From: Limonium bicolor
Taxonomy: Eukaryota > Streptophyta > Magnoliopsida > Caryophyllales > Plumbaginaceae
Reading direction: 5' to 3'
Assembly (NCBI GenBank): GCA_023374045.1
Contig: CM041780.1
Location: 95,141,005-95,205,004 of the forward strand
Length of the DNA stretch: 64,000 bases
The notes under the pieces were generated by a model. It was not told the DNA's origin, ran no database searches, and worked only from the letters and a program-made list of their open reading frames with translations. A program made the position numbers and the translations under genes. Shown here piece by piece: positions 22,501 through 31,738 of this stretch (positions are counted from its first letter, which is position 1; the number at the start of each line of letters is the position of its first letter).

Positions 22501-23109
22501 TTTTTGGCCCTTTCTTCTTCTTACTCTTTTTGTGTCCGGCTAGGCATGAGTGCTGCCAACTTACTGAAGCATGTCACCCAGTTGAGCGGACGGATAGCCC
22601 GTGCAAAGGAGGAGCTGTCTTCTGCCAATTGTGAGCGCGACAAGTACCGAGCCCAAGTCCTGACTCTTGAATCTCAGGTGGCCAGGCTTAAGTTGTTTTC
22701 TCGGCAATCTCAGGAGGAGATACAGAAGCAAGGCACCATTAATGCTCATCTAAAGGAGTCCTTTGCCTCCCAGTGCCGCCGGATTGTTGACATTTGCCAG
22801 CAGATTGTTTCGGATCACTCTCTTGGGAAAGGAGAGTTACTGGATGATGATCTGTATAACAAGCTGGAATTCAAGGCTGTTGCCCAGAAGTCCAACTTCT
22901 TCTTGGAGCTCGAAAGGTTCTGCCGTAGTCCTGGAGAGACATGTTTTGGCGCTGGTGAGGCCTCATTCCTTCCAGCCGGAAGCAATATCTTGCCGTCCGC
23001 CGGAGGGGTGCAACGTCTTTCCAGGAAGTCCAAGTCCTCTGAGAGCGTTGCTGGTAGCGGCGATAGGCTGTTGACTGCCGAAAAAGAAGTTGTAGAAAAA
23101 GTAGAATAG
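19554..23109 (+). pseudogene. Antisense extra ORF of element C (putative gypsy-type transposon protein with coiled coil)
   Basis: It is encoded opposite to the element's own genes. The N-terminal half (19,554-20,580) is broken by small indels but keeps fragments such as VVYANFFHSGLTIPF and PPSVPESWVFR in different frames, typical of the plant 'putative gypsy type transposon' domain. A low-complexity middle follows. The C-terminal half (21,688-23,109) is an open 473-codon frame rich in E/K/Q/R/L heptads, a long coiled coil. It is interrupted by two hydrophobic stretches that coincide with 78-nt GT…AG segments (21,961-22,038 and 22,466-22,543), probably introns. The function of such proteins is unknown; antisense ORFs here are recurrent in Tat elements. 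Confidence 0.7.
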
Positions 23110-23500
23110 ACGTTTTTTTTAGAGTAATTCTTGTTCCGGCATGTATTCTTTGTGTTTTGCCGAATGATCGTACTTTTTGTAATTGTTTCTACCCCATACT
23201 TTGGGAGGAATATAAGCTATATTTTTTACCATCCTTAGCTATTTGTCCGCCGGAGTACCTCTTTTTGGCCGATTTTTTATTGCCGTGATATTTCTTTTTC
23301 TTTCCTTTAACGGTGCACGTACGGTTATCTCACGTAAGTTATGCCAGTTTGGTGTTTGTTTTATAACACAAGGGGCTTACGGCTTTTGACTTTGGTTCCA
23401 GCCGGATCTTCTTTTTTTCAATGTATGGTCGTCTTATGGTTCCTAGCCGGATTTTTTAGGTTATGGAGTATAGGAACCTGCGGCTGTTGGTCGACGCCTA
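23110..23500. mobile_element. Spacer of element C between antisense ORF and tandem array
   Basis: No gene seen. It has T-rich tracts and several isolated gccgga motifs that resemble the start of the tandem unit. Confidence 0.5.
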
Positions 23501-24138
23501 TCTTCAAGGCATGATAGTTTGCGGCTCGCTGGCCGGATGTTTCTTTTCAAGGCATGAAAGCCTGCGGCTCGTTGGCCGGTGCTTACTTTCAAGGCATGAT
23601 AGCCTGCGGCTCGTTGGCCGGTGCTTACTTTCAAGGCATGATAGCCTGCGGCTCGTTGGCCGGTGCTTACTTTCAAGGCATGGTAGCCTGCGGCTCGTTG
23701 GCCGGTGCTTACTTTCAAGGCATGATAGCCTGCGGCTCGTTGGCCGGTGCTTACTTTCAAGGCATGATAGCCTGCGGCTCGTTGGCCGGTGCTTACTTTC
23801 AAGGCATGGTAGCCTGCGGCTCGTTGGCCGGTGCTTACTTTCAAGGCATGATAGCCTGCGGCTCGTTGGCCGGTGCTTACTTTCAAGGCATGGTAGCCTG
23901 CGGCTCGTTGGCCGGTGCTTACTTTCAAGGCATGATAGCCTGCGGCTCGTTGGCCGGTGCTTACTTTCAAGGCATGATAGCCTGCGGCTCGTTGGCCGGT
24001 GCTTACTTTCAAGGCATGGTAGCCTGCGGCTCGTTGGCCGGTGCTTTCTTTCAAGGCATGATAGCCTGCGGCTCGTTGGCCGGTGCTTACTTTCAAGGCA
24101 TGATAGCCCGCGGCTCGTTGGCCGGTGCTTACTTTGCT
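23501..24138 (+). repeat. 42-bp tandem array (~15 units) in element C
   Basis: The unit contains gcctgcggctcgttggccgg and a tgcttactttcaaggcatg part. About 14 near-identical copies plus one diverged copy at the left end. Because 42 is divisible by 3 and the unit lacks stops in most frames, long spurious ORFs run through it on both strands. Units alternate between ATAGCC and GTAGCC variants, often in an a-a-b order. It lies just 3' of integrase in the element's sense. Confidence 0.95.
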
Positions 24139-24181
24139 TCTTTCCAAAAAATAACATCTTTTATTGAAGAATCACAAATTT

Positions 24182-25698
24182 TTACACGTAAAACTTTTTT
24201 AGACATTCTCCATGCCAAGAATGCGGCAATTCGTACCCTTCACTATTTTTCAGGCGATATGAAGCTCGTCCCGTCCTCTGGTGTATGATGTATGGTCCTT
24301 CCCATTGAGGTTCCAGCTTCTTAGGCTGCTTAACTTCTCGGAGAACTAACTCTCCTGGGGCGAAACTTCGTTCTTTTATCCTCTGGTTGAAATATCGCTC
24401 TACCCTGGACTTTTCTCTTGCCATTTTTACTGCGGCGGCCATCCTAGTCTCTTCGAGAACGTCCAGGTGGTCCTGTACTCCCAGATTGTTGACTTCTTCA
24501 ACATACGATTCCCATCTTATGGATGGCACCACAATTTCCGCCGGCATGACGGCTTCCAGTCCATAAGTCAGCCTGTAGGGCGTCTCTCCTGTCGGACCTC
24601 TTTCCGTCGTTCTATATGACCAAAGGACCTGGGGTAACAATTCTGCCCACTTTCCTTTTTTCTCATCAAGCTTCTTCTTTATTGCCTTTACTATCTGCCC
24701 ATTCACATTCTCGACCTGCCCATTCGCCTGAGGGTGAGCTACTGATGCAAATCTTAAGTCGATCTTCCATTCTTCACAGAATTCCCGGAAGCTTTCGCAA
24801 TTGAACTGTGTTCCATTATCAGTCACTATTGCCTTTGGTATGCCAAACCTGCACACCACATATTTCCAGATGAATTCTTGTGATTTCCTAGCCGTGATGG
24901 AAATAGTGGGCATTGCCTCGACCCACTTTGTGAAATAGTCGATGGCAACGTACATGAATTTGAACCTCCCTGGCGAAGCCTCCGGAAATGGCCCCACAAT
25001 GTCCAACCCCCACATAGCAAAGGGAATTGGGCAGAGAATGGATTTTTGTTCTGCCGGAGGAGTATGTATTTTGTTTCCATGCTCTTGACATTTGCGGCAT
25101 TTTTGTATATGCCCTTTGCAATGCTCCATCATTTTTGGCCAAAAATATCCAAGTCTCAAGATTTTGTGGGTTGTGGTTCTTTCTCCCTGGTGATTTCCAC
25201 AGATCCCATCATGCACCTCTTTTATTAATTCTGCCCCTTCGGCTGTGGTAACACACTTTAACGCTGGCCTTGCGAAAGATCGCTTATAGAGCTGGTTATT
25301 TTCAATAAAAAATGATGCAGCCCGCCTTTTTACCGTCCTGGCCTCCTTTTCTTCCTCCGGCAACTTTCCCCGCCGGATGTAATCCATGATTGGGGTCATC
25401 CAAGACTCTGCTTTATCATTTGGTTCCAGGGAAAACACTTGAGTTTCGTCTACGCTTGATGTAGCCTTAATCTCCAACCATACCTCATTGGGTACTTTTT
25501 CGGCCATACTTGCCAACTTTGCCAAGGCATCAGCTTCAACATTTTCTTCACGAGGGAGATGTTTCAGTTCACATCTTTGGAAGTTCGCTTTTAGTTCCTG
25601 GACTTTGAGCAAGTACTTCCATAGCTTTTCTTCCTTGACCTCATAGATGTTGTCGCTTTGTCTTGTTACCAACATGGAATCTGAGTATACTTCTAATT
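24182..25698 (-). CDS. Element C pol, 3' part: end of second RNase H and complete integrase
   Basis: It continues in frame across the putative intron from 25,786. It starts with the third and fourth catalytic aspartates of the archaeal-like RNase H (VYSDSML, then EADALAKL). Then comes integrase: an H2C2 zinc domain (H…H…C..C, ICGNHQGE…KCRKCQ), a DDE core with D in GLDIVGPF, D in VTDNGTQF and E in GQVENVNG, and a C-terminal domain ending …WHGECLKKFYV, the usual end for this lineage. The open frame spans about 505 codons without a break. Integrase would insert the cDNA; all catalytic residues are present. Confidence 0.93.
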
Positions 25699-25785
25699 CT
25701 GCGAGAGTTTTTAAATTTTATGAGGTTTGTTTTCAATATGATTTTATAGGAAGGAAAAAATAAAGAAAGTATCTTCCTATGGAAC
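25699..25785 (-). other. Putative 87-nt spliceosomal intron inside the second RNase H of element C
   Basis: On the minus strand the segment starts GTTCC after an exon end in AACAG and ends CTCTCGCAG. It is AT-rich and contains stops. Removing it joins the upstream pol frame to the downstream one with no frame change. The catalytic E (NNEAEYEAL) then comes into the same protein as the catalytic D of VYSDS. A small insertion is the alternative. Confidence 0.7.
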
Positions 25786-27468
25786 CTGTTGCCCCTAGGG
25801 CGGTAGCCACCTCCAAACCCCAAATCAGGGCTTCGTATTCTGCTTCATTGTTGGTAACATCGAAATCTAGCCGGAAGGCGTAATTTAGACTTTGTCCATC
25901 CGGCGTTTGCACTACTATTCCGGCTCCTGCCCCATTTTTGCATCGGGCTCCGTCAACCAGGATGGTGTATGAGTTTTGGAGCTGTTTCTCTTCTTTTGCA
26001 AAGTTTGTCTCTGTTATGAAGTCCGCCAAGGCCTGTGCCTTAATCGCTATTCTGGGTAAGAAGTGGATTTCATACTGCGTTAGCTCCACTGTCCAGCTCA
26101 CCATCCGGCCGGAGGCGTTTGGATTGTTAGCTATTTGTTTGAGTGGCCAGTTGGTTCTAACAAAGATTCGATGCGACTGAAAGTAGGGCCGCAACTTCCT
26201 TGATGCCACCACTAATGCAAACAGGATTTTCTCTATATTTGTATAACGCCCTTCTGTCGGACTCAAAATTTTGCCAGTGTAATAGACTGGTATCTCCCTT
26301 TTTTCTTCCATAATCAGGACAGCTGCGACTGCCCAATCTGTCGCGGATAAGTAAAGGTAGAGATCCTGGCCTGGGGCGGGTACGCCCAACTTAGGCAAGT
26401 CTCGAAGCATTTCTTTGATCTTTTCGAATGCGTCTATACACTCTTGTCCCCATTGGAACTTGCTGTTCTTTCTCAGGATGTTGAAGAACGGGATTGATTT
26501 TTCTTGTAGCTTGGAGCAAAACCTGCTTAACGCCGTGAGTCTCCCATTCAAGGCTTGGACATCTTTTATATTTCTTGGAGGGGAGAGGTTGAGGATTGCC
26601 TGACTTTTTTCCGGATCGACCTCAATACCCCGCTGTCCAACGATAAAGCCAAGAAACTTTCCCTTGGTTACACCAAACACACATTTCTCTGGATTCAGCT
26701 TGATTTGGTATCTGTCCAGAGTGTCGAACGTTTCCTCTAAATCCTTCATGTGTTGCTCCTTTGACGGACTTTTAACAACTATATCATCAACGTAAGCTTC
26801 CACATTTCGAGCGATTTGCTGACAAAACACTTTGTCAATCATTCGTTGAAAAGTGGCCCCTGCATTCTTTAGGCCGAAAGGCATTACTTTGTAACAGAAT
26901 GTTCCGGCTGAAGTAATGAAGGAAGTCTTTTCCGAATCATCCTCTTTCATTTTTATTTGATTATAGCCGGAGAAAGCATCCAGAAAACTTAACACAGAAC
27001 TCTGGGCAGTTGAGACTACTAGTCTATCTATTGATGGCAGGGGATAAAAATCCTTAGGACATGCCTTATTTAGATCTGTGAAATCTACCACATTCTCCAT
27101 TTTCCATTTGCTTTTTTCACCATAACAACATTAGCCAACCAGCGTGGATACGCAACCTCCCTGATGAATCCGGCTTTGAGGAGTTTTTGGACCTCGGTTC
27201 GTGCGGCTAAATCTCTTTCTTCCCCTATTACCCTTTTCCTTTGCCTGACCGCCGGATGCTTTGGGTCTACCCTAAGCTCATGCCGGATAACGCTTGGGTC
27301 TATACCAGGCATCTCGTCCGTGCTCCAAGCGAATGTCGCCCTTCTTTTTTCCAGGAACCTCATTAAGTGAGTTTGCTCTCCACTGTCAAACGCAGTTCCT
27401 ATTTTAAAAAATTTAGAAGGGTCAGATTTTAAATGTACCTCTTTGGGGGATCTTGGGCTGTTCGACAT
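25786..27468 (-). pseudogene. Element C pol, 5' part: reverse transcriptase, RNase H, start of second RNase H
   Basis: RT runs from the MPGIDPSV region through FLDAFSGYNQI (first catalytic D) to YVDDIVVKS (catalytic DD), then connection and a degenerate first RNase H. In the latter, VRTNWPL replaces the usual D with N, as expected for a decayed retroelement RNase H in Tat. The second, archaeal-like RNase H begins YTILVDGA and NNEAEYEAL and ends at the putative intron. Two single-base losses break the frame: near 27,440 in a C-run between protease and RT, and near 27,090 just before VDFTDLNKACPKD. The catalytic sites themselves are intact. Confidence 0.88.
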
Positions 27469-28147
27469 TCTTCTTCCTTTTGATCCGGCCCTGTGGAAGA
27501 GGGTAACTTTCCCTTGAATTCCTTGTCCGAACCCACAGTCTTGACCACTTCCTCACTAGGAAGGCTATCCATGATGCGGACTTCACACATTCGGGCCATC
27601 TTTTGGCTTCCTCTTATCGTAACCACCTTTCCGCTTGAGGTTAAGTACTTCATTTTTAAGTGATGAGTGCTGTGGATGGCTTTGAAAGCATTGATCCCTG
27701 GCCTTCCAAGGTACATGTTATATCCAGAAAGGCCTGGCACAATAAAAGCCGTGAGCCTTTCTGTTCTTCTTTCGTCTCCTTGCCCCAAGGTCATTGTGAA
27801 ATCTATACTGCCGGAAGACGTGGTAGAGACACCTCCTACAAATCCTCCTAGAACCACCGAGTAGGGCTTGATCTTCTCTTCAGGCACCTCTAATCTCTTA
27901 ACCGCTTCGGCTGATATGACATTTGCTCCGGCCCCACTATCGATTAAAATTCCCTCCATCATCCGGTCGTTTACTTGTGCACGAATAACAAGCGGATCGT
28001 TGTGTGGGTATAGGACTCCATCTTCATCTTCGTCGGAGAAGAAAATTGGAGGAAAGCTTTCTTTTTTGGCGATTTTCCTCTCCGGGAGTTCCTGATGTAC
28101 TTGATGAATATGCCTTTTTCTTTTGTTAGGGGTTAGTGGTCCTACCT
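27429..28147 (-). CDS. Element C aspartic protease region
   Basis: The frame is open without an ATG from about 28,147. The annotated start (near 27,960) is internal to a polyprotein. The active site is ILIDSGAGANVI (DSG). The second motif, MYLGRPGINAF, lies about 80 residues later. Upstream is a lysine-rich linker and an acidic DEDEDG stretch. The frame ends in the C-run shift at about 27,440. Confidence 0.85.
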
Positions 28148-28391
28148 CTGAAAAAAGTCCTGTGAGTTTTCTTAGAGGAAGTTTTGTTAGCTTTCTTTTG
28201 GGAAAAGAAGTTGTTTACAGTGAAGAATGCGAAAAGATGGAAATTTTATTTCTCCTTTCGGCAACATGATCTTTGACAATCTATGTGATACAAAATTTCA
28301 TTTTAAAGCAGACTGCAAATTGTAATTCCAGATTTTTGTCCTGAATAAAAGGAAGAAAAAACTTTTACTCTCCTTTTTCACAAACCTGTTA
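28148..28391 (-). mobile_element. Non-coding gap between gag and protease of element C
   Basis: About 240 nt with stops in all frames, AT-rich, ending ttttttcag on the minus strand just before the protease frame opens. It may be an intron or a degraded linker. The donor phase could not be matched confidently. Confidence 0.4.
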
Positions 28392-29763
28392 TCATCCCCA
28401 CTGATTTGCCAGGGTCAAGCCTGGGGTGAACCTCCTCCTCTTGTCGCCCTCGGGTGCATTCTGGGTACCACCTTGTTGGCCGCTGTATTGCCTTTGTGCC
28501 CCAGCTACCTGCCTTCCTTTCTTCTTATTTTCCTCAATGACTCGGAGCTCTTTGGCCAAGGTAGCACAGTTCACGGTCCGGTGGCTGCGATTCCCGTGAT
28601 ATTCACAGAATGCAACCGGAATTTCCCCCTGTGGCGGCCTTCTAGGCTGAGGAAGGTATCCTTCCCTCACTGCAGCAGCATACTTCCCCGGATCAATGTA
28701 GACAATGGTTCTCGCTCCCTGATGCTGTGCCCCCTGAGAGGAAGATCCGGCGGTGGATTTGCCATAATATGGCTTGTACCTTGACCCTCCCCTTCCGGCA
28801 TTTCCTCCATGCCCCTCTTTCTTTTCCGGCATCCCTGCGGCCTTGAAGCTATCTGCTAGCTCCTTAGCCTTGTTTTCCGCTATCTCAGACTTCAAAAAAT
28901 CATGGATCATTTCAGCTAACTCTCCATGAGTTTTCGGCGCCTTCGTTGCGATCTTTCCAGCTAGTCGAGGCTGAGCTAGGCCGTTTCCAAAGGCCTTAAT
29001 CAAGATTTTCTCATCAATATCATCAATCTCCGCGACCCTCTTATGGAAGCGCTCGTTGTACTCCTTCACGGTTTCCCCTTTTCGCTGCTTGATGTCCATC
29101 AACTCTATTGTTTCTTTTTTAACCCTCTTACTCGCAGCAAAGTATTGCTGAAAATCCTCAGTCAGTTGTTTGAAGCTCGTGATGGACTGTGGCGGTCTCG
29201 TGGAGATCCATCCCAATGCTCTCTTTGAAAGCGTTCCGGGGAACAGATTGCAGAGGGCGAGGGAGCTAATCCCCTGAGTGTTCATGGCAAACATGAACTT
29301 TTTGATATGCTGGCGGGATCTCCAGTCCCGTCATATTTCTCAATCGCCGGGGCGACAAAGTGCGGCGGGAGTTTTGCCTTCCTTATCCGCTCTGAGAAGG
29401 GGTACAAGCTCATATCTATCTGATCATCTTCTCCCATTTCTCTTCGTCAACGACTGAATTGTGCTTTCTGTCCTTGCTTTCCTCGCCATTGCTGCCTCTG
29501 GAATCTCTGTTTTTCAATTGCTCAATGGCCTCCGTCATTTCGTCCCATTTTCTTTGATACTCCTCGTCCCTTTGCATCAGTTCCTGCTGCAAAATCTCAT
29601 TTCCTTCTACGATTTTCTCGTCAATGGATCTGACTAGCCCCTTTAGCATGTCCTCAAGATCTTTTTTGGAGATGGCCTCTGGCATCTCCGAACTCATTCC
29701 TTCCTCGGAGCGGTTGTTATCTTCAGTAGCGTTCTTCAATGTTCTCTTTGATCTTGGAGCCAT
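28392..29763 (-). pseudogene. Gag of element C (Tat type), frameshifted
   Basis: It starts at ATG 29,763, about 115 nt after the PBS. The first 115 codons are a charged coiled coil. A one-base loss near 29,440 and another near 29,320 separate it from the Gag core (ALCNLFPGTLSKRALGWISTRPP…F..L...F…; 28,392-29,294). The core continues through KQRKGETVKEYNERFHKRV and a basic region to a zinc-knuckle-like CEYHGNRSHRTVNC. Translation stops at a TGA next to a G-run. Gag packages the RNA; both shifts are single-base. Confidence 0.85.
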
Positions 29764-29879
29764 CCTTCGTGTTCCGATCCTGCAAAAATGTCATCGGTTA
29801 TTTCAGATCTTACGCTATAAATCGCCGCAGATTACCTCCCTACTTCCAGGTGGTCTCGTGGTTGCTTCTTGCTGTTCGT

Positions 29880-29897
29880 TTCCCACAGACGGCGCCA
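29880..29897 (-). other. Primer binding site of element C
   Basis: On the minus strand tggcgccgtctgtgggaa lies 2 nt after the 5' LTR. It is a PBS type common in plant Ty3/gypsy elements of the Tat lineage. Confidence 0.8.
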
Positions 29898-29899
29898 AA

Positions 29900-30408
29900 T
29901 GAAATAGTATACTTATCCTAATACGATCCAACTTGATCCAATGTAACAGTACATCCATCCTAGTATGACTTGATCTGATCTTCTATCCTACCTTACCTGG
30001 TTTCAAACATAGAGTTTCACGAGAGTAAAGAGAGAGAAAGAGAGCTTCTATTGGAATCGAGTGTGAGTTTGATTGTCAAATGCTGCGTGTCTTATTCCAT
30101 GGGGGTACACCCTTATTTATAGTTTTTTGGGCCTGGTCTTTTGGGTGCCAGCCTGTATTTTACATGTTTAAGTACAGTTTTGCCCTTTCCTAGCATCTTT
30201 GACCGACCACAAGCGGTCGGTCGCACAACACTTTGCTTCATCTAAGTCCCATTTTCATCCGGCTAGAGATGGCCGGATGCTCTATGTGTTTCTACCTCCA
30301 TCCGGCTAAGGCGGCCGGATGTTCTATAAGCCTCTAATCTCATCCGGCCAGAGCAGCCGGATGTTCTTCGTGTCCTGCTTTGGCCTGGTACCATTTCTTC
30401 CCTTCTCA
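29900..30408 (-). repeat. 5' LTR of element C
   Basis: 509 bp. On the minus strand it runs TGAGAAGG…CTATTTCA. The palindrome cluster at 30,201-30,363 lies about 80-250 bp upstream of a minus-strand TATA box (tataaata, 30,114-30,121). Confidence 0.95.
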
Positions 30409-30413
30409 CTTGT

Positions 30414-30931
30414 TTTAATTCCTTTCAGCAAATATTGTTAAATGCTTACGTGACAAACTACTGCATTTATTTGGTAACTATCAACATATGATTTTGAGAT
30501 AGTCAAGGTACCACAAAGAATAAACCTTGGTATTTACACTCCGGATTGAGCAGGAAAATACTAAGGCTATTAATAAGAGTTTGTAACTGACAATTATTAA
30601 CTCTAATAGACAATAAATAATTAAGACAGGATTATAAAATTGTTTAAGTAATTTAGGTAATTCCCCCACTATCCTAGGATACCTTTTTCCATCCATTTAC
30701 TTTATTTTACTGTTTTAATTATTTCTGCACTGATCCTAAAAATCAAGCTTGCCTCCGGCTAAACCCCAATTTACATTTTATGCACTTTTATTTATCTTTT
30801 TGTACATTTACTAAACTGGATAATTAATTAGACAGTTGCGAAGTCTCTGTGGATACGACCTTGTTGTACTACAAAGATTGGGTTCACTACCCATAGTTAG
30901 CAAGATAGTTTAACTACTATTTTGCTCAACA
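30414..30931 (+). repeat. 5' LTR of element B, right part
   Basis: Continues the LTR after the C insertion and ends GCTCAACA. It matches 34,645-35,158. Confidence 0.93.
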
Positions 30932-30937
30932 AGTTTT

Positions 30938-30955
30938 TGGCGCCGTTGCCGGGGA
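30938..30955 (+). other. Primer binding site of element B
   Basis: tggcgccgttgccgggga lies 6 nt after the LTR end, identical to the PBS of element A. Confidence 0.85.
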
Positions 30956-31060
30956 CTTCGGTCCAACTATCTGGTTTATTATCTGTTTAGTTTTTCTTTT
31001 ATTTCCGTTATTTGCCCTTTTTGTGTATAAATTTTTGTTTTTTTAAGGTACTTAATTCTG

Positions 31061-31738
31061 ATGGATGGTCACTACGATCAAGCAGAAGATTGGTATGGTT
31101 ACCCCTATGGCGCAGAGGACTACAATCAATGGAGTGTCTGCCAAGAGTGTGGAGGAGACCATGAAAGTTCCCATTGTCCTATGGTTGCAATAGAGAGAGA
31201 CAACGCCATTTTAAGGGAAATGATGGCAAATTTTACCTCAACCTCTGAAATGATCCAGCAAAGAACGCTAGATCAGGTAAAACGCATGGAACAACCGGTT
31301 CCACAACTGAATGCAGTGGTTCACGAGGAGGAACAACCTGCTGAGGACATCAGCTACTTTCCACCTCCTCCCCTATTCGAATTAGAGAATCCATCACCAA
31401 ACAACTATCAGCTTGATTATGGAGACAACCCCTCAGAAGAGAGTTTCTCTTTGGACTTCATGGAGTTTCCTCCCTCTGAAGTCCACTACTATTTCCCCTC
31501 CTTCTCCGTGCTTTACCCAGAAGATGAGGGTGGATACAAGATCCTCAACCTTGAGAAGGAGGAGATACCGCCTCCCTCCGAGCCATCAGAAGAGAGTGCT
31601 ATAATCAATTTCAAGGAGCCACTTCCCTCTGACGTTGATTACCATCAAGGCTCTTACCATAAGCCTCAACAACAAGAGGAGGATTTTACATCTTCCAATT
31701 TGAGGAAGCAAAACCAATCACACCTGGTCTCCTGTTAG
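31061..31738 (+). CDS. Short gag-derived ORF of element B
   Basis: A 225-codon intact frame with ATG about 105 nt after the PBS. Near its N-terminus is CQECGGDHESSHC, a C-x2-C-x3-H-x4-C zinc knuckle of the form seen in Athila Gag. The remainder is acidic and rich in P, S, Y and E (…PPPPLFELENPSP…), with no Gag core, protease, RT or integrase. It is therefore the knuckle-to-C-terminus part of Gag fused to a new start, or a product evolved in this non-autonomous family. It could bind RNA; that is inference. Confidence 0.7.
   Translation: MDGHYDQAEDWYGYPYGAEDYNQWSVCQECGGDHESSHCPMVAIERDNAILREMMANFTSTSEMIQQRTLDQVKRMEQPVPQLNAVVHEEEQPAEDISYFPPPPLFELENPSPNNYQLDYGDNPSEESFSLDFMEFPPSEVHYYFPSFSVLYPEDEGGYKILNLEKEEIPPPSEPSEESAIINFKEPLPSDVDYHQGSYHKPQQQEEDFTSSNLRKQNQSHLVSC

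Larger units (their letters stand above)
18502..30408 (-). mobile_element. Element C: Tat-lineage Ty3/gypsy retrotransposon nested in the 5' LTR of B
   Basis: About 11.9 kb, flanked by a perfect TSD cttgt (18,497-18,501 and 30,409-30,413), with LTRs of 511 and 509 bp. Coding order on the minus strand is gag, protease, RT-RNase H, a second RNase H, integrase, then a 42-bp tandem array and a plus-strand (antisense) extra ORF. The dual RNase H and antisense ORF are known Tat-lineage traits. The two LTRs differ at roughly five substitutions plus a few small indels, so the insertion is fairly young. Confidence 0.95.

Noticed and set aside
23461..24288. Five long overlapping ORFs on both strands (up to 244 codons) with 14-residue repeats
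   Set aside because: They are by-products of a 42-bp tandem repeat that lacks stops; no start context or domain.
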